Shown here piece after piece: positions 1 to 6,570 of a stretch of DNA of 11,510 bases. Source of the stretch: Thermoleophilia bacterium (GTDB lineage: Bacteria; Actinomycetota; Thermoleophilia; Gaiellales; SKUG01); NCBI GenBank assembly GCA_025964455.1, contig JAOPYU010000003.1, positions 1 through 11,510 of the forward strand. Reading direction: 5' to 3'. Every line of letters starts with the position of its first letter. Positions within the stretch are counted from its first letter, which is position 1. Made by a program: the position numbers and the translations under genes. Under the pieces are notes generated by a model, which was given only the letters and a program-made list of their open reading frames with translations, ran no database searches and was not told the origin of the DNA.

Positions 1-1
1 C

Positions 2-175
2 GCGACGGTGCTCGAGGGCGTCAACGACGACGATGCTGCGCAGGTGGGCGTGCTGCTGCGGCTGTGGGAGACCCCGAGCGGGTTCGCTCAGGTCGGCTGG
101 CTCACTCGGGACCCGCAGGCGCCCGAGGCCGCGGTCGCCAGCTTCGAGCTGGACGCACTCGGTTCGGGGAGCTGA
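2..175 (+). CDS. C-terminal fragment of an unidentified protein
   Basis: This frame is open from the first bases of the window and ends at the TGA at 173-175, giving 57 residues of a protein whose start lies outside. The fragment has an acidic, ordinary amino-acid composition (for example LLRLWETPSGF and FELDALGSGS at the end). No family motif is recognisable. It ends 7 bp before the queE GTG on the same strand, so the two genes are probably co-transcribed. Whether it belongs to the deazapurine pathway cannot be told from this piece. That it is a real gene rests on composition and on the tight spacing to queE. Confidence 0.55.
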   Translation, partial: ATVLEGVNDDDAAQVGVLLRLWETPSGFAQVGWLTRDPQAPEAAVASFELDALGSGS

Positions 176-182
176 CGGCGCC

Positions 183-941
183 GTGACCATCGACACAGCT
201 ACGCCGCACGGCTCGATCGAGCCGCCTGCCGCTCGTCGCGGCGACCTGCCCGTGATCGAGCTGTTCCACTCGATCCAGGGCGAGGGCTCGCGCACGGGCG
301 AGCCGGCCACGTTCATCCGCCTGGCGGGCTGCAACCTGCGCTGCCTGTGGTGTGACACGCCGTATTCCTGGTCCAAGGAGGGCGTGGGCGCCGCGACGCA
401 CATGAGCATCGCCGACCTCGCCGCCCAGGTGCGCGAGCGGTCCGTCGTCCTGACGGGCGGCGAGCCGATGCTGCACCGACGCAAGCTTCCGCTGCTCGTG
501 GAGGAGCTCCGTGCGCGCGACGTGCAGCACGTGACGGTCGAGACCAACGCGACGATCTGGGATCCGGAGCTGGCACGCGTCGTCGACCTGTGGTCGCTGT
601 CACCCAAGCTGCCAGGCAGCGGCGAGACCGCCGACCCGACGGTGATCCGTCAGTACATCGAGGGTGCCCCCGGTCGGGTGCAGCTGAAGTTCGTCGTGAC
701 GCGTCCCGGCGACCTCGCCGCGATGTGGGCGCTGCTCGAGGGCGTCGCGGTTCCCGTGCCCGTGCCAGTCATGGTGCAGCCCGATGGGACGCGATCGGAC
801 TACGACCTCGCGCTGCGCGAGCTCATCGACACGGTGATGGCCGACGACCAGACGTACCGGGGCGAGCTGCGCCGCTCACTCGTGCGCGTGATGAACCAGG
901 TCCACCGCGTCGCGTGGGGACCGGCCGCGCGCGGCGTCTAG
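183..941 (+). CDS. queE: 7-carboxy-7-deazaguanine synthase (QueE), radical SAM
   Basis: The 252-residue product converts 6-carboxy-5,6,7,8-tetrahydropterin to 7-carboxy-7-deazaguanine, the step before preQ0 in queuosine and deazapurine synthesis. It is cytosolic and binds a [4Fe-4S] cluster and SAM. Seen in sequence: the N-terminal ELFHSIQGEGSRTGEPATF block (26-44), typical of QueE; the radical SAM cysteines C50, C54 and C57 in CNLRCLWC; TGGEP at 91-95 for SAM binding; SPKLPGSG in the middle; and a QVHRVAWG-type ending. Length fits the family (roughly 210-250). The GTG at 183 is chosen because the frame upstream runs over the preceding gene and reads as Arg/Cys-rich nonsense, and because GGGGAG sits 11 bases before it. 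No queC, queD or queF is in the window. The call is firm; only the start is uncertain. Confidence 0.95.
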   Translation: MTIDTATPHGSIEPPAARRGDLPVIELFHSIQGEGSRTGEPATFIRLAGCNLRCLWCDTPYSWSKEGVGAATHMSIADLAAQVRERSVVLTGGEPMLHRRKLPLLVEELRARDVQHVTVETNATIWDPELARVVDLWSLSPKLPGSGETADPTVIRQYIEGAPGRVQLKFVVTRPGDLAAMWALLEGVAVPVPVPVMVQPDGTRSDYDLALRELIDTVMADDQTYRGELRRSLVRVMNQVHRVAWGPAARGV

Positions 942-951
942 GGGCCGACGG

Positions 952-3366
952 TCAGGCAACGCCGATGGCGTCGACCTGCGTGATCGCCGCCGACCGCGTC
1001 CGCAGCACAAGTGGCGTATTCGCGCCGTGCTTCGGGAGCTTGACCGTGAGCTTGGCGGCAGGCGCAGGGCGACGGCTGACGAGCGACACCGTGCCGATGC
1101 GCTTGCCGGCGAGCAGCACGTCGAGACTGCCGCAGGTCGCGCAGGTCCTCGCCTGGACTGTCAGCGTGGTCGCCCCGGCGTGGATCCGTGCCGTGAGCGT
1201 CGCGCCCGCGCGGCGAGCGGTCGCCACGGTCCCGCGGTAAGCGCCGCGCACGCGGAGCGACGGGAACGTCCGACTGCGCAACAGGTTGGTGTCGTCGAGC
1301 GGTGCGCGCGTGCAGCGCTCGATCGACGGTGTCTCGCCGGAGGTGTTGACGAGCACCTGACGCACGCAGGTCGCGCGGCCTGGTGTCAGTCGAAGCGTGG
1401 CTGCGCGCGCACCGGGCGTGTCGATCGCCAGCAGGCTTCGCCACGGGCCCATCGTCCCGGCCGCATTCGCATCGCGTCGCTCCACCCGCCACGAATCGTA
1501 GGTGCCCTCGGTAAGTGCGCTCCAGTGGGCCACCACGATCGGCTTCGGCGCGGAGCCTGCGGAGAGCGACCAGCTCACCGGCGCCATCAGGCCCGCCGAC
1601 AGCTTCGGCGGGACGAGCCGCTCGCTGACAGTGAATGGTCCGCCGTGCGCGACCGGGCCGGCGTCGTCGTCGGCATCGATGGCGACAACGTGCACGTACC
1701 ACTGCCGCGGATATGGCGCCGTCAGCGTCGCGCTCGTCGAGGTCGTGCGGACCTTCGTGGTGCCAGCCGTGACCGGGTCGTTGCTGAGGCTGACCTCGTA
1801 TACGGCGACGGGGGAGTTGCCGCTCGGCGCCGCGGCCGTCCAGCTGACCTGCACCTCCTTCGCCCACGAGGGCGTCGCATGCGACGAGCTCGTGATCGCG
1901 GACGGCGCTCCGGGTGGCACCCCGTCGACGAGCCGCAGGATGCCCGTGTCTCGCCGGATGCGCCAGGAGGTGCCTGCCGCTACGGCGATATTGGTTCCGC
2001 TGACCTGTGTGGGCGCAACTTGAACACCCGGGACCACGACACGCTCATCCCCCTGAGGGGCGGTTGCTGCAGGTCCGACGGGCCCTTCGATCCTGAACGG
2101 ATTGCCGAGGGTCTGGTTCGTTGCGTCGCGCAGGTCCAGCACGCCGTCGCTCCCCGCACGGTGGCTGACTCCGGGCGAGGCGATCGTTGCTCCGCCGACG
2201 ACGCGGAGTGTGCCACCCCGAGCTGTTGCCGAACCGGCTGTGATGGTGCCCGTGACCGTTCCCCAGCCTGAGAGCACGTCGACGACGGCGATACCTGCGG
2301 TGGGCCACGACGAGCCAGCCAGCGTGACGGCAGCTCGATGTGGTTCGTAGGGCGAGGTGCTCGCTCCGCCGAAGTACCGCGTGGGCCGCGAGCGCCCACT
2401 CGAGCTGTCGTGCGCGACGCATCCAACCGCACGAGGAGTCACAGCGTCGAGGAATGTGAGCATGCCGCCGTCGGTGAGGAACGCCGCGTCGAAGCACGAG
2501 TTGGCTGCGGTCGCGAAGTTGGTCAGCACGATCGCTTCGTCCGCACCGAGTACGGCGGAGATCTGCGCTGTCGGATCCACGGTAGCCCCGCCGAACAGGC
2601 CGTCGACCGAGGCATCGCCCGGCCCCGACATCCCGATCTCCAGGGACGTGGTCGGCGTGACCACCGTGGCGCCGTCAGTGATCGTGCTTCCCGGCTCGAG
2701 GTCAAATCGTCCGCTGAGCGACAGCGTTCCGCCGCCGTCCAGTGCCCCGCTCAGCCCGGTGTACCTGATCGAGCCTCCTCCGGTCGTGACGAGTGCTTCT
2801 GATCCCGGTCCAGTGTCGATGCAGTCGAGGTCGTCGACGGCGAGGAGCGCATTTGTCGTGTAGGACGTGGCATCGTCCGTCGCGCAGGAGGTTGCTTCGA
2901 ACAGGACGTCCTGGATCACGACCGTTCCCGGTGTCGCCATCGAGGCATCTGCGTGGAGCACCATCGCCTCAGGTGCGAGTGGATCCCCAGTTCGACCGGT
3001 GAGCGTGAGCGACCCTGTCGACGTCAGCGTCGCGCCTGACAGGTCAATGGTCGCGTCAGTCAATTCGATCGACTCGACGGACAAGGTACGAGGTCCGGAT
3101 ACGACGTAGATGCCGTGCTCGAGCACAAGCGCGCCGATGACCGGGTCGACGTCGATCGTCGGACGTCCAACATCGAGGTCGATACATGCAACCTCCGTTG
3201 GTCCGGGAACGCCGTCTGACCAGTCACCTGGTGAGGACCACTGGCCGACGGCAGCGATCCAGCTCGTATCGCAGACAAGGGGATCCGCATGGGCCACCGT
3301 TGGCAGCGACACGAGGCTCGCGCACACGCACGTGAAGAGCAGGAATGTCCTGAGCACCCGGATCAC
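952..3366 (-). CDS. secreted beta-rich protein with fibronectin III-like domains
   Basis: An 804-residue protein read from a GTG at 3366. I chose this start because it gives a clean signal peptide: MIRVLRT, a hydrophobic core at 8-21 and AHA at 25-27 before DP. Longer starts would run into the upstream gene and add Arg/Ser/Pro-rich sequence. The mature N-terminus has the GQWSSPGDWSDGVPGP pattern seen at the start of many surface beta-helix proteins. It is followed by about 400 residues rich in Gly, Thr, Ser and Val, suggesting beta-solenoid repeats. A fibronectin III-like domain lies at about 484-580, a second FN3-like region at 585-695, and a C-terminal domain at about 700-804 with TCATCG (C742, C745). 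C667 and C685 may form a disulfide. No catalytic motif, sortase signal or C-terminal membrane anchor is visible. Adhesion or polymer binding is a guess. Its stop is 10 bp from the convergent queE stop. Confidence 0.8.
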   Translation of the reverse strand: MIRVLRTFLLFTCVCASLVSLPTVAHADPLVCDTSWIAAVGQWSSPGDWSDGVPGPTEVACIDLDVGRPTIDVDPVIGALVLEHGIYVVSGPRTLSVESIELTDATIDLSGATLTSTGSLTLTGRTGDPLAPEAMVLHADASMATPGTVVIQDVLFEATSCATDDATSYTTNALLAVDDLDCIDTGPGSEALVTTGGGSIRYTGLSGALDGGGTLSLSGRFDLEPGSTITDGATVVTPTTSLEIGMSGPGDASVDGLFGGATVDPTAQISAVLGADEAIVLTNFATAANSCFDAAFLTDGGMLTFLDAVTPRAVGCVAHDSSSGRSRPTRYFGGASTSPYEPHRAAVTLAGSSWPTAGIAVVDVLSGWGTVTGTITAGSATARGGTLRVVGGATIASPGVSHRAGSDGVLDLRDATNQTLGNPFRIEGPVGPAATAPQGDERVVVPGVQVAPTQVSGTNIAVAAGTSWRIRRDTGILRLVDGVPPGAPSAITSSSHATPSWAKEVQVSWTAAAPSGNSPVAVYEVSLSNDPVTAGTTKVRTTSTSATLTAPYPRQWYVHVVAIDADDDAGPVAHGGPFTVSERLVPPKLSAGLMAPVSWSLSAGSAPKPIVVAHWSALTEGTYDSWRVERRDANAAGTMGPWRSLLAIDTPGARAATLRLTPGRATCVRQVLVNTSGETPSIERCTRAPLDDTNLLRSRTFPSLRVRGAYRGTVATARRAGATLTARIHAGATTLTVQARTCATCGSLDVLLAGKRIGTVSLVSRRPAPAAKLTVKLPKHGANTPLVLRTRSAAITQVDAIGVA

Positions 3367-3368
3367 GG

Positions 3369-3386
3369 GGATCCATCGACGGATCC
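3369..3386. repeat. near-perfect 18-bp palindrome before the secreted-protein start
   Basis: Two GGATCC blocks flank ATCGAC, giving an 18-base sequence that equals its own reverse complement at 16 of 18 positions. It ends 2 bp upstream of the GTG of the secreted protein, exactly where a ribosome-binding site would lie, and no good Shine-Dalgarno is otherwise visible there. It could be an operator or a hairpin that limits translation. Chance is also possible, because the 82-bp gap is GC-rich. Confidence 0.3.
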
Positions 3387-3448
3387 GGGCCGGGACTGAA
3401 ACGCTTCCGGATGGATCGTTCGACCTGCATACGGCCGGCGCCGGGCGC

Positions 3449-3745
3449 TCAGCCGAGCGGGACCGTACCGAGGGGCTGTTCGCTCGTGGGGCCACTTGCC
3501 GAGCCGATGGCGCGCTGGGTGGCGACGCGGTCGGCGATCGAGAGCAGCTGCTGGAGCAGGGCGTTGCCCATGTCCGTGCCGTAGCCGCGGATCGCTCCCT
3601 CGTGCTGGACGCGCTTGGAGCCGGAGTCGTAGCTCGCGCGGATGTAGTTGCCCTTCGGGCCGAGCGTGGCCCGCGAGATCGAGGGATCCTCGAGGTACAG
3701 GTACAGCGCGCGGCCGTAGTGGGTGATGCGCACGGTTCGAGCCAT
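3449..3745 (-). CDS. 98-residue protein of unknown function
   Basis: ATG at 3745 is preceded by the ribosome-binding site ACGAGG with about 10 bases of spacing. It lies 17 bp after the aminotransferase stop, so the gene is probably the third member of that operon. The protein has no signal peptide or membrane segment. The N-terminal 50 residues are rich in Tyr and basic residues (ITHYGRALYLYLED, then GNYIRASYDSGSKRV) and look beta-rich. A helix-like stretch follows at about 60-77 (MGNALLQQLLSIADRV), then a Ser/Gly/Pro-rich tail. I recognise no family. Codon use and amino-acid balance match the neighbours, which supports a real gene. A cytosolic accessory role to the neighbouring enzymes is only inferred from position. 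Confidence 0.7.
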   Translation of the reverse strand: MARTVRITHYGRALYLYLEDPSISRATLGPKGNYIRASYDSGSKRVQHEGAIRGYGTDMGNALLQQLLSIADRVATQRAIGSASGPTSEQPLGTVPLG

Positions 3746-3762
3746 GGTCGGATCGTACCTCG

Positions 3763-4938
3763 TTACCGCTGCACGGCCAGCACGGCGTCGACGAAGCGCT
3801 CGCGCTCCAGGTCGATACCGGTTGCCGGCGGATAGAGGGTGATCGAGGCGCCGTCGAGCCCCGACGGAACCACCAGGATGCGGTGCTCGTCGCGCAGTCG
3901 CCACGCGAGTTCGACGCCGCGGCCCGCCACGCCGGTATCCAACGCCCAGAGCAGGCCGGTGCCGCGCAGCCGCAGGTTCGCATCCGCAGCGAGCGACGTG
4001 AGGGATCCACGCCACGCACCCGACGCCGCATCGATCTCGCCAGCACGCGTCTCCAGGAGCTCGAGGGCGCGGAGGATGCCCAGGCACGCAAAGGGATCGC
4101 CGAGCGTGGAGGAGGTGTGTGCCGGCTCGACGGGGCCGTGCTCCCAGGCCGCGACAGCGTGCTCGGCGCGCACCACCACGGCGCTCGCCGCGAGCCCGCA
4201 CCCGATCGCCTTGCCTAAGCAGATGACGTCCGGCCGCGCCTCGGTGAGCGTCTCCGCGATCGTCGGCCCGGTACGCCCGGCGCCACACATCACGGCGTCG
4301 AGCACGAGCAGCGCGCCGACCCGGTCGCACTCCTCACGCAGGGCCGCGAGGAACCCCTCGGGTGGCGCAATCACGCCGGCCCGCCCCTGCCATGGCTCCA
4401 CGACGACCGCCGCCACCGCACGCGTGAGCCTGGGCACCTCGCCCCAGGGGGACCAGCGCACCGTGCTCGGCAGCTGCTTGGCCCACGGCTCGCGGAACTG
4501 CTCGCCGTGGGTGACAGCCAGCGCCATGCCGCTCGTGCCGTGGTAGCCACCCTCGAACGCCATGAGTCGGGAGCGCCCGGTCGCCCGGAGCGACGTCTTG
4601 ATCCCGGTCTCGACCGCCTCGCTGCCCGTGTGCAGCACGAGCGCTCGCCACGCATCCGGCGCTTCGCCCAGCTCGCCGGCAACTCGTGTGCACAACGCGG
4701 CGTTCGCCTGGTCGCGTAACTCGTGCGCGTACAGGTCGCCAAGCCCGGGAGCGTGCTGCTCCACCGAATCCAGGTAGACGTCGTGGCCCCACAGGCGCGA
4801 GCCGAAGACCATTGCCAGGTCGAGCATCACCGTCACGTCCGGGTGCTCCCCGATGCCCATGTCCGGGCCGAGCGCGTAGTTGAAGACCGGGGCGCCCGCG
4901 ACGCGGAATCCCGGCAGCTCGAAGCCGCCGTCCGTCAC
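3763..4938 (-). CDS. class III PLP-dependent aminotransferase
   Basis: A 391-residue fold-type I, class III (ornithine/GABA/GSA-like) aminotransferase. Visible landmarks: G105-S106 in HTGSEAVETGIK for the PLP phosphate; Y132-H133 in GGYHG stacking on the ring; E181 in EPWQGRAG; D214 for the pyridine nitrogen; Schiff-base lysine K243 in CLGKAIGCG; and T278 in HTSSTLGDPFAC. It is slightly shorter than typical members (about 400-450). The usual DEvxxGxGRTG motif here reads DAVMCGAGRTG, with Ala in place of the Glu after D214. The GTG start at 4938 forms a GTGA overlap with the proline dehydrogenase stop; a longer frame upstream would be Arg/Gly-rich and overlap that gene deeply. The substrate is unknown. 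Glutamate semialdehyde/ornithine is plausible from context, and beta-alanine or GABA-type substrates are alternatives. Confidence 0.88.
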   Translation of the reverse strand: MTDGGFELPGFRVAGAPVFNYALGPDMGIGEHPDVTVMLDLAMVFGSRLWGHDVYLDSVEQHAPGLGDLYAHELRDQANAALCTRVAGELGEAPDAWRALVLHTGSEAVETGIKTSLRATGRSRLMAFEGGYHGTSGMALAVTHGEQFREPWAKQLPSTVRWSPWGEVPRLTRAVAAVVVEPWQGRAGVIAPPEGFLAALREECDRVGALLVLDAVMCGAGRTGPTIAETLTEARPDVICLGKAIGCGLAASAVVVRAEHAVAAWEHGPVEPAHTSSTLGDPFACLGILRALELLETRAGEIDAASGAWRGSLTSLAADANLRLRGTGLLWALDTGVAGRGVELAWRLRDEHRILVVPSGLDGASITLYPPATGIDLERERFVDAVLAVQR

Positions 4939-5924
4939 CCGCGTGCCTTGCGCGCGCCGCCGCCGCCCGGCAGGCGCCGACGCCAGCTGGCGAGCGTCGC
5001 CTCCGCCACCTGGCCGGCCACGCGCGGGTTCTCGCGCAGGCGCCGCACGGAGTACTCGTACCACTGCGCGCCGAAGGGGACATACACGCGCATCGGGTGC
5101 CCCTGGTCGACCAGGTCGTCGCGTCGCTCCTCGCGCACTCCGAGCAGCATCTGGAACTCGTAGCGCTCAGTCGGCACGTCGAGGCGCTCGACAAGGTCGA
5201 GGCAGCCGGAGATGAGGCGGTCATCGTGGGTCGCGTAGGCCGCGTGGCATCCGGCCTCGGCCAGGATCCGACACAGGTCCAGGTAGGAGCGGTTGATCGT
5301 CGCCATGTCGCGCCATGCGAGCGACTCGGGCTCGACGTAGATGCCCTTCACCACGCGCACGCGAGCGCCCTCGGCCGCGAGCTCCTCGACGTCCTTGCGG
5401 CTGCGCTTGAGGTAGCTCTGGATCACGATGCCGAGGTTGTCGCGGCCCGCGTCCCGCAGGGAGCGGTACAGCTCCAGCGTGGCGTCGGTGTACGGCGTGT
5501 CCTCCATGTCGACACGCACGAAGCCGCCGATCTCCTGCATCGCGGCGGCGATCGCATCCACGTTGTCGTGGACGAGGCGATCGTCGATGCCGAGGCCCAG
5601 CGCCGTGAGCTTCACGCTGACGTTGCGCACGAGCTTGGTGTCGGCCGCGTCGAGCTGCCCCAGCCGCTCGATCGCCTCGAGGTAGGCATCGCGCGTCGCC
5701 TCGGCCTCCTCGCGACGGGAGATCGCCTCGCCGAGCACGTCGAGCGTGCTGCCCATGTCGCGCTCCGCGAGCCCTTCCACCACGTCGATCGCACCATCGA
5801 GCGAGGCGCCGGCGATGTAGGGGGCGGACAATCGCCTGACCAGCGCGCGGGGCATGATCGGCACGCCCTTGACGATCGCACGGTCGATGAGGCGTGGCTC
5901 GGTGGTGTCGGAAGGGGGAGTCAT
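4935..5924 (-). CDS. monofunctional proline dehydrogenase (FAD)
   Basis: The 329-residue product oxidises L-proline to delta-1-pyrroline-5-carboxylate using FAD and passes electrons to the respiratory chain, usually as a peripheral membrane enzyme. It has the PRODH TIM-barrel motifs in order: NVSVKLTALG with K105; FVRVDMED with D139; IQSYLKRS at 168-175; RVVKGIYVEPESLAWRD at 190-206; YATHD at 230-234; FQMLLGV at 257-263; and YVPFGAQWYEYSVRRLREN at 281-299, where R294-R295 match the carboxylate-binding arginine pair of PutA. There is no P5C dehydrogenase domain, so it is not bifunctional PutA, and length fits monofunctional enzymes (about 300-330). ATG at 5924 has AGGA 10 bases upstream. It is first in the leftward unit and overlaps the aminotransferase by 4 bp. 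P5C dehydrogenase is not in the window. Confidence 0.94.
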   Translation of the reverse strand: MTPPSDTTEPRLIDRAIVKGVPIMPRALVRRLSAPYIAGASLDGAIDVVEGLAERDMGSTLDVLGEAISRREEAEATRDAYLEAIERLGQLDAADTKLVRNVSVKLTALGLGIDDRLVHDNVDAIAAAMQEIGGFVRVDMEDTPYTDATLELYRSLRDAGRDNLGIVIQSYLKRSRKDVEELAAEGARVRVVKGIYVEPESLAWRDMATINRSYLDLCRILAEAGCHAAYATHDDRLISGCLDLVERLDVPTERYEFQMLLGVREERRDDLVDQGHPMRVYVPFGAQWYEYSVRRLRENPRVAGQVAEATLASWRRRLPGGGGARKARG

Positions 5925-6090
5925 GGGGCTGCGATCCTAGCTGCGAGGGGCGGTGGCGCGCGGCGGCGTGCTCCGCTCGCTCGGGCCGATTGCGCGGCGT
6001 CGCGCCTGCGTCGTTTCGGAATCCGCGAATCGACCACAATTGTCACCAGCCGGCCGCTGCCCACGCCGGAACCTCTGGGGGGAGGGGAAC

Positions 6091-6438
6091 GTGTCGATGC
6101 ACGATGACCACAATGGAGAGCTGCTGCCGGGAAGCCATGCCTGCGTCGGCTGCAATGGCCTCACCTTTCGCCAGCGCGAGGACAACCTGTGTCCGCGCTG
6201 CGCGTTCGAGGCGGAGTCACTGATCGAGCGGATCGAGCTCGACGGCCTCGACCGCGACCTGCAACTCATGACCGAGTTCGACGCCTACTACCGCCAGCGC
6301 GAGGAGCATCGCGAGCGGTTCCGCCGTCTGGCCGGCCCCGTCTTCAAGAACGCGCACCACCGCATCGACGCCGAGGCGCGCGCGCTGCCGAGCTTCGTGC
6401 CCGATCCCTTCTGGGCGAACCTGCGCGACGCCGGCTGA
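6091..6438 (+). CDS. small zinc-ribbon-like protein
   Basis: A 115-residue protein with C18-x2-C21 (ACVGC) and C34-x2-C37 (LCPRC) separated by 12 residues, a treble-clef or zinc-ribbon-like knuckle likely to bind Zn. A highly charged helical stretch follows (about 40-85, including YYRQREEHRERFRR), then a His/Pro-rich tail ending in FWANLRDAG. GGGGGGAGGGG lies directly upstream. GTG at 6091 (5 bases after GGAGG) or ATG at 6097 could be the start. Upstream codons read as Arg-rich and unlikely. It is cytosolic, with no signal or membrane segment. It is divergent from the proline dehydrogenase operon across 166 bp with no clear promoter. No family is recognised. A nucleic-acid-binding or regulatory role would be typical of such small ribbons but is inference. 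Confidence 0.78.
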   Translation: MSMHDDHNGELLPGSHACVGCNGLTFRQREDNLCPRCAFEAESLIERIELDGLDRDLQLMTEFDAYYRQREEHRERFRRLAGPVFKNAHHRIDAEARALPSFVPDPFWANLRDAG

Positions 6439-6471
6439 GGCGAGCCGCCGCGGCGGCCACGAGCGGCAAGG

Positions 6472-6488
6472 CCGGTGGCCCACACCGG
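6472..6488 (+). terminator. weak candidate stem-loop after the zinc-ribbon gene
   Basis: CCGGTG and CACCGG form a 6-bp stem around a 5-base loop, 33 bp after the zinc-ribbon gene stop and before the lipoprotein. It has no T-run after it. A 14-bp perfect GC palindrome (6444-6457) lies just upstream. It may slow transcription between the two genes, but in this base composition it could be incidental. Confidence 0.2.
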
Positions 6489-6570
6489 ACGCATCCACGG
6501 AAACGACCTCGACGTGAGGTGCCCATGACGCGACGAGACGGCGTCAGGCATCGAACCGAGGAGCCCCCTG

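Noticed and set aside
33..182. Upstream extension of the QueE frame to an ATG at 33
   Set aside because: It overlaps the preceding gene, reads as Arg/Cys/Gly-rich sequence and adds nothing to the family; the GTG at 183 starts near the conserved region.
919..953. Possible stem-loop over the convergent queE and secreted-protein stops
   Set aside because: Only GACCG/CGGTC plus a bulged GCC/GGC pair, inside coding sequence and without a T-run; too weak to call a terminator.
3367..3495. Longer start for the secreted protein (ATG at 3495)
   Set aside because: It would overlap the 98-residue gene and place 43 polar, Arg/Ser/Pro-rich residues before the signal peptide.
5925..6090. TAGGAT near the proline dehydrogenase start as a -10 promoter element
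   Set aside because: It lies 10 bases before the ATG, has no matching -35 element and is better read as part of the ribosome-binding site (AGGA).
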